64,000 bases of DNA from Prosopocoilus inquinatus (taxonomy: Eukaryota > Arthropoda > Insecta > Coleoptera > Lucanidae): positions 248,001 to 312,000 of the forward strand of contig CM069869.1 in assembly GCA_036172665.1 (NCBI GenBank). The letters run 5' to 3'. The notes beneath the pieces were generated by a model. The model made no database searches and had not been told where the DNA came from. It worked only from the letters and a program-made list of their open reading frames with translations. The position numbers and the translations under genes were made by a program. Below, one piece after another: positions 10,830 through 22,604 of the stretch (the stretch's first letter is position 1; the number at the start of each line of letters is the position of its first letter).

Positions 10830-11714
10830 TCATACCCGGCGCCTCCGCCAATTTTTTTCAGAAAAATCGCGAATACTCAGAGACGGAGAGAAATGGAACG
10901 ATGCTGTCTTCTCCGTTGGATGACCAGTGGAGAACGTCATTCTCCTGAGAGGTAAACGTTTAATTCCCCCAAAAACAGCAATTTTTCCAAAGCGAGAACT
11001 TCTTTTCCAATCGAGTGTGAAGGTCGAAACTGCATCTGTATTATGCAGCTGGCCGAATGCTACGCAGCAGTGAAAACCACATCTTCCTAACTCCAACCGT
11101 TCCGGAGATATTGCTTGTTTAAATTCATACCCGGCGCCTCCGCCAATTCCTCTCTGAAAAATCGCGATTACTCAGAGACGGAGAGAAATGGAACGATGCT
11201 GTCTTCTCCGTTGGATGACCAGTGGAGAACGTCATTCTCCTGAGAGGTAAACGTTTAATTCCCCCAAAAACAGCAATTTTTCCAAAGCGAAAACTTCTTT
11301 TCCAATCGAGTGTGAAGGTCGAAACTGCATCTGTATTATGCAGCTGGCCGAATGCTACGCAGCAGTGAAAACCACATCTTCCTAACTCCAACCGTTCCGG
11401 AGATATTGCTTGTTAAAATTCATACCCGGCGCCTCCGCCAATTTTTTTCAGAAAAATCGCGATTACTCAGAAACGGAGAGAAATGGAACGATGCTGTCTT
11501 CTCCGTTGGATGACCAGTGGAGAACGTCATTCTCCTGAGAGGGAAACGTTTAATTCCCCCACAAACAGCAATTTTTCCAAAGCGAAAACTTCTTTTCCAA
11601 TCGATTGTGAAGGTCGAAACTGCATCTGTATTATGCAGCTGGCCGAATGCTACGCAGCAGTGAAAACCACATCTTCCTAACTCCAACCGTTCCGGAGATA
11701 TTGCTTGTTAAAAT
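10830..11714 (+). repeat. Three-monomer stretch leading into block C
   Basis: Units with AAGCGAGAAC plus broken palindrome, ERN, and CAGAAACGG plus CGATTGTG. The first two match 39401-39990, and CAGAAACGG is shared with 38811 and 39991. CGATTGTG is shared with 29390 and 37336. This stretch is a mosaic of types that are separate elsewhere. Confidence 0.75.
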
Positions 11715-12894
11715 TCATACCCGGCGCCTCCGCCAATTTTTATCAGAAAAATCGCGATTACTCAGAGACGGAGAGAAATGGAACGATGCTGTCTTCTCCG
11801 TTGGATGACCAGTGGAGAACGTCATTCTCCTGAGAGGTAAACATTTAATTCCCCCAAAAACAGCAATTTTTCCAAAGCGAAAACTTCTTTTCCAATCGAG
11901 TGTGAAGGTCGAAACTGCATCTGTATTATGCAGCTGGCCGAATGCTACGCAGCAGTGAAAACCACATCTTCCTAACTCCAACCGTTCCGGAGATATTGCT
12001 TGTTAAAATTCATACCCGGCGCCTCCGCCAATTTTTATCAGAAAAATCGCGATTACTCAGAGACGGAGAGAAATGGAACGATGCTGTCTTCTCCGTTGGA
12101 TGACCAGTGGAGAACGTCATTCTCCTGAGAGGTAAACGTTTAATTCCCCCAAAAACAGCAATTTTTCCAAAGCGAAAACTTCTTTTCCAATCGAGTGTGA
12201 AGGTCGAAACTGCATCTGTATTATGCAGCTGGCCGAATGCTACGCAGCAGTGAAAACCACATCTTCCTAACTCCAACCGTTCCGGAGATATTGCTTGTTA
12301 AAATTCATACCCGGCGCCTCCGCCAATTTTTTTCAGAAAAATCGCGATTACTCAGAGACGGAGAGAAATGGAACGATGCTGTCTTCTCCGTTGGATGACC
12401 AGTGGAGAACGTCATTCTCCTGAGAGGGAAACCTTTAATTCCCCCAAAAACAGCAATTTTTCCAAAGCGAAAACTTCTTTTCCAATCGAGTGTGAAGGTC
12501 GAAACTGCATCTGTATTATGCAGCTGGCCGAATGCTACGCAGCAGTGAAAACCACATCTTCCTAACTCCAACCGTTCCGGAGATATTGCTTGTTAAAATT
12601 CATACCCGGCGCCTCCGCCAATTTTTTTCAGAAAAATCGCGATTACTCAGAGATGGAGAGAGATGGAACGATGCTGTCTTCTCCGTTGGATGACCAGTGG
12701 AGAAAGTCATTCTCCTGAGAGGGAAACGTTTAATTCCCCCATAAACAGCAATTTTTCCAAAGCGAAAACTTCTTTTCCAATCGAGTGTGAAGGTCGAAAC
12801 TGCATCTGTATTATGCAGCTGGCCGAATGCTACGCAGCAGTGAAAACCACATCTTCCTAACTCCAACCGTTCCGGAGATATTGCTTGTTTAAAT
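11715..12894 (+). repeat. Four-monomer block C, copy 1
   Basis: Order: AAACATTT unit with TTTTTATCA box, TTTTTATCA box with normal AAACGTTT, AAACCTTT unit, then the CCCCATAAAC unit with GAGAAAGTC. The same order occurs at 35271-36450. The CCCCATAAAC allele is found only at 12600, 32340 and 36156. Confidence 0.85.
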
Positions 12895-13189
12895 TCATAC
12901 CCGGCGCCTCCGCCAATTCCTCTCTGAAAAATCGCGATTACTCAGAGACGGAGAGAAATGGAACGATGCTGTCTTCTCCGTTGGATGACCAGTGGAGAAC
13001 GTCATTCTCCTGAGAGGTAAACGTTTAATTACCCCACAAACAGCAATTTTTCCAAAGCGAAAACTTCTTTTCCAATCGAGTGTGAAGGTCGAAACTGCAT
13101 CTGTATTATGCAGCTGGCCGAATGCTACGCAGCAGTGAAAACCACATCTTCCTAACTCCAACCGTTCCGGAGATATTGCTTGTTAAAAT
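12895..13189 (+). repeat. Monomer with ACCCC before the A-run
   Basis: An ERN-box unit whose C5 run begins with A (TTAATTACCCC, about 13030). I did not see this change elsewhere in the window. It also carries C at rel 143. Confidence 0.7.
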
Positions 13190-13463
13190 TCATACCCGGC
13201 GCCTCCGCCAATTTTTATCAGAAAAATCGCGATTACTCAGAGACGGAGAGAAATGGAACGATGCTGTCTTCTCCGTTGGATGACCAGTGGAGAACGTCAT
13301 TCTCCTGAGAGGTAAACGTTTAATTCCCCCAAAACAGCAATTTTTCCAATCGAGTGTGAAGGTCGAAACTGCATCTGTATTATGCAGCTGGCCGAATGCT
13401 ACGCAGCAGTGAAAACCACATCTTCCTAACTCCAACCGTTCCGGAGATATTGCTTGTTAAAAT
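13190..13463 (+). repeat. Shortened 274-bp monomer with 20-bp plus 1-bp deletion
   Basis: The unit lacks 21 bp in total. One A is missing from the A5 run, as in the A4 family. A further 20 bp is missing between two copies of the 8-mer TTTTCCAA that normally stand 20 bp apart, leaving a single TTTTCCAA at 13342-13349. Loss between short direct repeats points to slippage or repeat-mediated deletion on an A4 parent. Confidence 0.9.
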
Positions 13464-14348
13464 TCATACCCGGCGCCTCCGCCAATTTTTTTCAGAAAAA
13501 TCGCGATTACTCAGAGACGGAAAGAAATGGAACGATGCTGTCTTCTCCGTTGGATGACCAGTGGAGAACGTCATTCTCATGAAAGGTAAACGTTTAATTC
13601 CCCCAAAAACAGCAATTTTTCCAAAGCGAAAACTTCTTTTCCAATCGAGTGTGAAGGTCGAAACTGCATCTGTATTATGCAGCTGACCGAATGCTACGCA
13701 GCAGTGAAAACCACATCTTCCTAACTCCAACCGTTCCGGAGATATTGCTTGTTAAAATTCATACCCGGCGCCTCCGCCAATTTTTATCAGAAAAATCGCG
13801 ATTACTCAGAGACGGAGAGAAATGGAACGATGCTGTCTTCTCCGTTGGATGACCAGTGGAGAACGTCATTCTCCTGAGAGGTAAACGTTTAATTCCCCCA
13901 AAAACAGCAATTTTTCCAAAGCGAAAACTTCTTTTCCAATCGAGTGTGAAGGTCGAAACTGCATCTGTATTATGCAGCTGGCCGAATGCTACGCAGCAGT
14001 GAAAACCAAATCTTCCTAACTCCAACCGTTCCGGAGATATTGCTTGTTAAAATTCATACCCGGCGCCTCCGCCAATTTTTTTCAGAAAAATCGCGATTAC
14101 TCAGAGACGGAGAGAAATGGAACGATGCTGTCTTCTCCGTTGGATGACCAGTGGAGAACGTCATTCCCCTGAGAGGGAAACGTTTAATTCCCCCACAAAC
14201 AGCAATTTTTCCAAAGCGAAAACTTCTTTTCCAATCGAGTGTGAAGGTCGAAACTGCATCTGTATTATGCAGCTGACCGAATGCTACGCAGCAGTGAAAA
14301 CCACATCTTCCTAACTCCAACCGTTCCGGAGATATTGCTTGTTAAAAT
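13464..14348 (+). repeat. Three-monomer block D, copy 1
   Basis: Order: GGAAAGAAATGG with TTCTCATG, then TTTTTATCA with A at rel 251, then TTCCCC with G124 and GAC at rel 222-224. The same trio occurs at 44711-45595 and 53557-54441. This copy has a private CATGAAAGG (about 13578) in the first unit. Confidence 0.8.
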
Positions 14349-17001
14349 TCATACCCGGCGCCTCCGCCAATTTTTTTCAGAAAAATCGCGATTACTCAGA
14401 GATGGAGAGAGATGGAACGATGCTGTTTTCTCCGTTGGATGACCAGTGGAGAACGTCATTCCCCTGAGAGGTAAACGTTTAATTCCCCCACAAACAGCAA
14501 TTTTTCCAAAGCGAAAACTTCTTTTCCAATCGAGTGTGAAGGTCGAAACTGCATCTGTATTATGCAGCTGGCCGAATGCTACGCAGCAGTGAAAACCACA
14601 TCTTCCTAACTCCAACCGTTCCGGAGATATTGCTTGTTAAATTTCATACCCGGCGCCTCCGCCAATTTTTTTCAGAAAAATCGCGAATACTCAGAGACGG
14701 AGAGAAATGGAACGATGCTGTCTTCTCCGTTGGATGACCAGTGGAGAACGTCATTCTCCTGAGAGGTAAACGTTTAATTCCCCCAAAAACAGCAATTTTT
14801 CAAAAGCGAAAACTTCTTTTCCAATCGAGTGTGAAGGTCGAAACTGCATCTGTATCATGCAGCTGGCCGAATGCTACGCAGCAGTGAAAACCACATCTTC
14901 CTAACTCCAACCGTTCCGGAGATATTGCTTGTTAAAATTCATACCCGGCGCCTCCGCCAATTTTTTTCAGAAAAATCGCGAATACTCAGAGACGGAGAGA
15001 AATGGAACGATGCTGTCTTCTCCGTTGGATGACCAGTGGAGAACGTCATTCTCATGAGAGGTAAACGTTTAATTCCCCCAAAACAGCAATTTTTCCAAAG
15101 CGAAAACTTCTTTTCCAATCGAGTGTGAAGGTCGAAACTGCATCTGTATTATGCAGCTGGCCGAATGCTACGCAGCAGTGAAAACCACATCTTCCTAACT
15201 CCAACCGTTCCGGAGATATTGCTTGTTAAAATTCATACCCGGCGCCTCCGCCAATTTTTTTCAGAAAAATCGCGATTACTCAGAGACGGAGAGAAATGGA
15301 ACGATGCTGTCTTCTCCGTTGGATGACCAGTGGAGAACGTCATTCTCCAGAGAGGTAAACGTTTAATTCCCCCAAAAACAGCAATTTTTCCAAAGCGAAA
15401 ACTTCTTTTCCAATCGAGTGTGAAGGTCGAAACTGCATCTGTATTATGCAGCTGGCCGAATGCTACGCAGCAGTGAAAACCACATCTTCCTAACTCCAAC
15501 CGTTCCGGAGATATTGCTTGTTAAAATTCATACCCGGCGCCTCCGCCAATTTTTATCAGAAAAATCGCGATTACTCAGAGACGGAGAGAAATGGAACGAT
15601 GCTGTCTTCTCCGTTGGATGACCAGTGGAGAACGTCATTCTCCTGAGAGGTAAACGTTTAATTCCCCCACAAACAGCAATTTTTCCAAAGCGAAAACTTC
15701 TTTTCCAATCGAGTGTGAAGGTCGAAACTGCATCTGTATTATGCAGCTGACCGAATGCTACGCAGCAGTGAAAACCACATCTTCCTAACTCCAACCGTTC
15801 CGGAGATATTGCTTGTTAAAATTCATACCCGGCGCCTCCGCCAATTTTTTTCAGAAAAATCGCGATTACTCAGAGATGGAGAGAGATGGAACGATGCTGT
15901 TTTCTCCGTTGGATGACCAGTGGAGAACGTCATTCCCCTGAGAGGTAAACGTTTAATTCCCCCACAAACAGCAATTTTTCCAAAGCGAAAACTTCTTTTC
16001 CAATCGAGTGTGAAGGTCGAAACTGCATCTGTATTATGCAGCTGGCCGAATGCTACGCAGCAGTGAAAACCACATCTTCCTAACTCCAACCGTTCCGGAG
16101 ATATTGCTTGTTAAATTTCATACCCGGCGCCTCCGCCAATTTTTTTCAGAAAAATCGCGAATACTCAGAGACGGAGAGAAATGGAACGATGCTGTCTTCT
16201 CCGTTGGATGACCAGTGGAGAACGTCATTCTCCTGAGAGGTAAACGTTTAATTCCCCCAAAAACAGCAATTTTTCAAAAGCGAAAACTTCTTTTCCAATC
16301 GAGTGTGAAGGTCGAAACTGCATCTGTATCATGCAGCTGGCCGAATGCTACGCAGCAGTGAAAACCACATCTTCCTAACTCCAACCGTTCCGGAGATATT
16401 GCTTGTTAAAATTCATACCCGGCGCCTCCGCCAATTTTTTTCAGAAAAATCGCGAATACTCAGAGACGGAGAGAAATGGAACGATGCTGTCTTCTCCGTT
16501 GGATGACCAGTGGAGAACGTCATTCTCATGAGAGGTAAACGTTTAATTCCCCCAAAACAGCAATTTTTCCAAAGCGAAAACTTCTTTTCCAATCGAGTGT
16601 GAAGGTCGAAACTGCATCTGTATTATGCAGCTGGCCGAATGCTACGCAGCAGTGAAAACCACATCTTCCTAACTCCAACCGTTCCGGAGATATTGCTTGT
16701 TAAAATTCATACCCGGCGCCTCCGCCAATTTTTTTCAGAAAAATCGCGATTACTCAGAGACGGAGAGAAATGGAACGATGCTGTCTTCTCCGTTGGATGA
16801 CCAGTGGAGAACGTCATTCTCCAGAGAGGTAAACGTTTAATTCCCCCAAAAACAGCAATTTTTCCAAAGCGAAAACTTCTTTTCCAATCGAGTGTGAAGG
16901 TCGAAACTGCATCTGTATTATGCAGCTGGCCGAATGCTACGCAGCAGTGAAAACCACATCTTCCTAACTCCAACCGTTCCGGAGATATTGCTTGTTAAAA
17001 T
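14349..17001 (+). repeat. Four-monomer segment duplicated at a 1474-bp period
   Basis: 14349-15527 and 15823-17001 look identical by eye over 1179 bp. The order is ATGGAGAGAGATGG/TTCCCC, TAAATTTC with TTCAAAAGC and C at rel 213, A4 with TTCTCA, and a CTCCAGAGAGG unit. CTCCAGAGAGG occurs only in these two copies. The monomer between them (15528) resembles 14054 near its 3' end (TGACCG), consistent with an unequal exchange inside a monomer. Confidence 0.9.
14939..15232 (+). repeat. Representative A4 (294-bp) monomer
   Basis: The C5A5 run is C5A4 at about 15075-15083. Full A4 monomers start at 14939, 16413, 17002, 17591, 45891, 47660, 48249, 52673, 56802, 57391 and 58275; the 13190 unit is an A4 with an added 20-bp loss. 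All lie in 13-18 kb or 45-59 kb. The family has two main backgrounds, TTCTCA and TTTTTATCA, so the deletion has either arisen more than once or been moved between backgrounds by exchange. Confidence 0.9.
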
Positions 17002-18179
17002 TCATACCCGGCGCCTCCGCCAATTTTTATCAGAAAAATCGCGATTACTCAGAGACGGAGAGAAATGGAACGATGCTGTCTTCTCCGTTGGATGACCAGT
17101 GGAGAACGTCATTCTCCTGAGAGGTAAACGTTTAATTCCCCCAAAACAGCAATTTTTCCAAAGCGAAAACTTCTTTTCCAATCGAGTGTGAAGGTCGAAA
17201 CTGCATCTGTATTATGCAGCTGGCCGAATGCTACGCAGCAGTGAAAACCACATCTTCCTAACTCCAACCGTTCCGGAGATATTGCTTGTTAAAATTCATA
17301 CCCGGCGCCTCCGCCAATTTTTTTCAGAAAAATCGCGATTACTCAGAGACGGAAAGAAATGGAACGATGCTGTCTTCTCCGTTGGATGACCAGTGGAGAA
17401 CGTCATTCTCATGAGAGGTAAACGTTTAATTCCCCCAAAAACAGCAATTTTTCCAAAGCGAAAACTTCTTTTCCAATCGAGTGTGAAGGTCGAAACTGCA
17501 TCTGTATTATGCAGCTGATCGAATGCTACGCAGCAGTGAAAACCACATCTTCCTAACTCCAACCGTTCCGGAGATATTGCTTGTTAAAATTCATACCCGG
17601 CGCCTCCGCCAATTTTTATCAGAAAAATCGCGATTACTCAGAGACGGAGAGAAATGGAACGATGCTGTCTTCTCCGTTGGATGACCAGTGGAGAACGTCA
17701 TTCTCCTGAGAGGTAAACGTTTAATTCCCCCAAAACAGCAATTTTTCCAAAGCGAAAACTTCTTTTCCAATCGAGTGTGAAGGTCGAAACTGCATCTGTA
17801 TTATGCAGCTGGCCGAATGCTACGCAGCAGTGAAAACCACATCTTCCTAACTCCAACCGTTCCGGAGATATTGCTTGTTAAAATTCATACCCGGCGCCTC
17901 CGCCAATTTTTTTCAGAAAAATCGCGATTACTCAGAGACGGAAAGAAATGGAACGATGCTGTCTTCTCCGTTGGATGACCAGTGGAGAACGTCATTCTCA
18001 TGAGAGGTAAACGTTTAATTCCCCCAAAAACAGCAATTTTTCCAAAGCGAAAACTTCTTTTCCAATCGAGTGTGAAGGTCGAAACTGCATCTGTATTATG
18101 CAGCTGATCGAATGCTACGCAGCAGTGAAAACCACATCTTCCTAACTCCAACCGTTCCGGAGATATTGCTTGTTAAAAT
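17002..18179 (+). repeat. Perfect-looking 589-bp dimer duplication
   Basis: 17002-17590 and 17591-18179 each hold an A4 unit with the TTTTTATCA box, then a GGAAAGAAATGG/TTCTCA unit with the rare CTGATCG. I found no difference by eye. CTGATCG is seen only in these two dimers, so the duplication looks very recent. Confidence 0.9.
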
Positions 18180-20244
18180 TCATACCCGGCGCCTCCGCCA
18201 ATTTTTTCCAGAAAAATCGCGATTACTCAGAGATGGAGAGAGATGGAACGATGCTGTTTTCTCCGTTGGATGACCAGTGGAGAACGTCATTCCCCTGAGA
18301 GGTAAACGTTTAATTCCCCCAAAAACAGCAATTTTTCCAAAGCGAAAACTTCTTTTCCAATCGAGTGTGAAGGTCGAAACTGCATCTGTATTATGCAGCT
18401 GGCCGAATGCTACGCAGCAGTGAAAACCACATCTTCCTAACTCCAACCGTTCCGGAGATATTGCTTGTTAAAATTCATACCCGGCGCCTCCGCCAATTTT
18501 TTTCAGAAAAATCGCGATTACTCAGAGACGGAGAGAAATGGAACGATGCTGTCTTCTCCGTTGGATGACCAGTGGAGAACGTCATTCTCCTGAGAGGGAA
18601 ACCTTTAATTCCCCCAAAAACAGCAATTTTTCCAAAGCGAAAACTTCTTTTCCAATCGAGTGTGAAGGTCGAAACTGCATCTGTATTATGCAGCTGGCCG
18701 AATGCTACGCAGCAGTGAAAACCACATCTTCCTAACTCCAACCGTTCCGGAGATATTGCTTGTTAAAATTCATACCCGGCGCCTCCGCCAATATTTTTCA
18801 GAAAAATCGCGATTACTCAGAGACGGAGAGAAATGGAACGATGCTGTCTTCTCCGTTGGATGACCAGTGGAGAACGTCATTCTCCTGAGAGGTAAACGTT
18901 TAATTCCCCCAAAAACAGCAATTTTTCCAAAGCGAAAACTTCTTTTCCAATCGAGTGTGAAGGTCGAAACTGCATCTGTATTATGCAGCTGGCCGAATGC
19001 TACGCAGCAGTGAAAACCAAATCTTCCTAACTCCAACCGTTCCGGAGATATTGCTTGTTAAAATTCATACCCGGCGCCTCCGCCAATTTTTTTCAGAAAA
19101 ATCGCGATTACTCAGAGACGGAGAGAAATGGAACGATGCTGTCTTCTCCGTTGGATGACCAGTGGAGAACGTCATTCCCCTGAGAGGGAAACGTTTAATT
19201 CCCCCACAAACAGCAATTTTTCCAAAGCGAAAACTTCTTTTCCAATCGAGTGTGAAGGTCGAAACTGCATCTGTATTATGCAGCTGACCGAATGCTACGC
19301 AGCAGTGAAAACCACATCTTCCTAACTCCAACCGTTCCGGAGATATTGCTTGTTTACATTCATACCCGGCGCCTCCGCCAATTTTTTCCAGAAAAATCGC
19401 GATTACTCAGAGATGGAGAGAGATGGAACGATGCTGTTTTCTCCGTTGGATGACCAGTGGAGAACGTCATTCCCCTGAGAGGTAAACGTTTAATTCCCCC
19501 AAAAACAGCAATTTTTCCAAAGCGAAAACTTCTTTTCCAATCGAGTGTGAAGGTCGAAACTGCATCTGTATTATGCAGCTGGCCGAATGCTACGCAGCAG
19601 TGAAAACCACATCTTCCTAACTCCAACCGTTCCGGAGATATTGCTTGTTAAAATTCATACCCGGCGCCTCCGCCAATTTTTTTCAGAAAAATCGCGATTA
19701 CTCAGAGACGGAGAGAAATGGAACGATGCTGTCTTCTCCGTTGGATGACCAGTGGAGAACGTCATTCTCCTGAGAGGGAAACCTTTAATTCCCCCAAAAA
19801 CAGCAATTTTTCCAAAGCGAAAACTTCTTTTCCAATCGAGTGTGAAGGTCGAAACTGCATCTGTATTATGCAGCTGGCCGAATGCTACGCAGCAGTGAAA
19901 ACCACATCTTCCTAACTCCAACCGTTCCGGAGATATTGCTTGTTAAAATTCATACCCGGCGCCTCCGCCAATATTTTTCAGAAAAATCGCGATTACTCAG
20001 AGACGGAGAGAAATGGAACGATGCTGTCTTCTCCGTTGGATGACCAGTGGAGAACGTCATTCTCCTGAGAGGTAAACGTTTAATTCCCCCAAAAACAGCA
20101 ATTTTTCCAAAGCGAAAACTTCTTTTCCAATCGAGTGTGAAGGTCGAAACTGCATCTGTATTATGCAGCTGGCCGAATGCTACGCAGCAGTGAAAACCAC
20201 ATCTTCCTAACTCCAACCGTTCCGAAGATATTGCTTGTTTAAAT
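18180..20244 (+). repeat. Three-monomer unit repeated at 1180 bp
   Basis: 18180-19064 and 19360-20244 share the order TTTTTTCCA/ATGGAGAGAGATGG, AAACCTTT, EKY box, separated by one TTCCCC/G124 unit at 19065. The copies differ at TTAAAATTC versus TTTACATTC and at rel 251 of the third unit. 20244 is also the end of the first monomer of block A copy 2, so the two units overlap. Confidence 0.8.
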
Positions 20245-21424
20245 TCATACCCGGCGCCTCCGCCAATTCCTCTCTGAAAAATCGCGATTACTCAGAGACG
20301 GAGAGAAATGGAACGATGCTGTCTTCTCCGTTGGATGACCAGTGGAGAACGTCATTCTCCTGAGAGGTAAACGTTTAATTCCCCCAAAAACAGCAATTTT
20401 TCCAAAGCGAAAACTTCTTTTCCAATCGAGTGTGAAGTTCGAAACTGCATCTGTATTATGCAGCTGGCCGAATGCTACGCAGCAGTGAAAACCACATCTT
20501 CCTAACTCCAACCGTTCCGGAGATATTGCTTGTTAAAATTCATACCCGGCGCCTCCGCCAATTTTTTTCAGAAAAATCGCGATTACTCAGAGACGGAGAG
20601 AAATGGAACGATGCTGTCTTCTCCGTTGGATGACCAGTGGAGAACGTCATTCTCCTGAGAGGTAAACGTTTAATTCCCCCAAAAACAGCAATTTTTCCAA
20701 AGCGAAAACTTCTTTTCCAATCGAGTGTGAAGGTCGAAACTGCATCTGTATCATGCAGCTGGCCGAATGCTACGCAGCAGTGAAAACCACATCTTCCTAA
20801 CTCCAACCGTTCCGGAGATATTGCTTGTTAAAATTCATACCCGGCGCCTCCGCCAATTTTTTTCAGAAAAATCGCGAATACTCAGAGACGGAGAGAAATG
20901 GAACGATGCTGTCTTCTCCGTTGGATGACCAGTGGAGAACGTCATTCTCATGAGAGGTAAACGTTTAATTCCCCCAAAAACAGCAATTTTTCCAAAGCGA
21001 AAACTTCTTTTCCAATCGAGTGTGAAGGTCGAAACTGCATCTGTATTATGCAGCTGGCCGAATGCTACGCAGCAGTGAAAACCACATCTTCCTAACTCCA
21101 ACCGTTCCGGAGATATTGCTTGTTAAAATTCATACCCGGCGCCTCCGCCAATTTTTATCAGAAAAATCGCGATTACTCAGAGACGGAGAGAAATGGAACG
21201 ATGCTGTCTTCTCCGTTGGATGACCAGTGGAGAACGTTATTCTCCTGAGAGGGAAACCTTTAATTCCCCCAAAAACAGCAATTTTTCCAAAGCGAAAACT
21301 TCTTTTCCAATCGAGTGTGAAGGTCGAAACTGCATCTGTATTATGCAGCTGGCCGAATGCTACGCAGCAGTGAAAACCACATCTTCCTAACTCCAACCGT
21401 TCCGGAGATATTGCTTGTTAAAAT
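19950..21424 (+). repeat. Five-monomer block A, copy 2
   Basis: Same five-type order as 1095-2569, including the rare GAAGTTCG allele in the second monomer (20245). It carries a private change near the first unit's end, where TCCGGAG reads TCCGAAG (about 20221). Confidence 0.85.
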
Positions 21425-22604
21425 TCATACCCGGCGCCTCCGCCAATTTTTTTCAGAAAAATCGCGATTACTCAGAGACGGAGAGAAATGGAACGATGCT
21501 GTCTTCTCCGTTGGATGACCAGTGGAGAACGTCATTCTCATGAGAGGTAAACGTTTAATTCCCCCAAAAACAGCAATTTTTCCAAAGCGAAAACTTCTTT
21601 TCCAATCGAGTGTGAAGGTCGAAACTGCATCTGTATTATGCAGCTGGCCGAATGCTACGCAGCAGTGAAAACCACATCTTCCTAACTCCAACCGTTCCGG
21701 AGATATTGCTTGTTAAAATTCATACCCGGCGCCTCCGCCAATTTTTTTCAGAAAAATCGCGAATACTCAGAGACGGAGAGAAATGGAACGATGCTGTCTT
21801 CTCCGTTGGATGACCAGTGGAGAACGTCATTCCCCTGAGAGGTAAACGTTTAATTCCCCCAAAAACAGCAATTTTTCCAAAGCGAAAACTTCTTTTCCAA
21901 TCGAGTGTGAAGGTCGAAACTGCATCTGTATTATGCAGCTGGCCGAATGCTACGCAGCAGTGAAAACCACATCTTCCTAACTCCAACCGTTCCGGAGATA
22001 TTGCTTGTTAAAATTCATACCCGGCGCCTCCGCCAATTTTTTTCAGAAAAATCGCGATTACTCAGAGACGGAGAGAAATGGAACGATGCTGTCTTCTCCG
22101 TTGGATGACCAGTGGAGAACGTCATTCTCATGAGAGGTAAACGTTTAATTCCCCCAAAAACAGCAATTTTTCCAAAGCGAAAACTTCTTTTCCAATCGAG
22201 TGTGAAGGTCGAAACTGCATCTGTATTATGCAGCTGGCCGAATGCTACGCAGCAGTGAAAACCACATCTTCCTAACTCCAACCGTTCCGGAGATATTGCT
22301 TGTTAAAATTCATACCCGGCGCCTCCGCCAATTTTTTTCAGAAAAATCGCGAATACTCAGAGACGGAGAGAAATGGAACGATGCTGTCTTCTCCGTTGGA
22401 TGACCAGTGGAGAACGTCATTCTCCTGAGAGGTAAACGTTTAATTCCCCCAAAAACAGCAATTTTTCCAAAGCGAAAACTTCTTTTCCAATCGAGTGTGA
22501 AGGTCGAAACTGCATCTGTATTATGCAGCTGGCCGAATGCTACGCAGCAGTGAAAACCACATCTTCCTAACTCCAACCGTTCCGGAGATATTGCTTGTTT
22601 AAAT
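21425..22604 (+). repeat. Alternating dimer stretch
   Basis: Units at 21425 and 22015 are both TTCTCA with intact palindrome, and units at 21720 and 22310 both have the broken palindrome. They differ mainly at TTCCCC versus TTCTCC. This is a 590-bp periodicity over four monomers. Confidence 0.7.
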
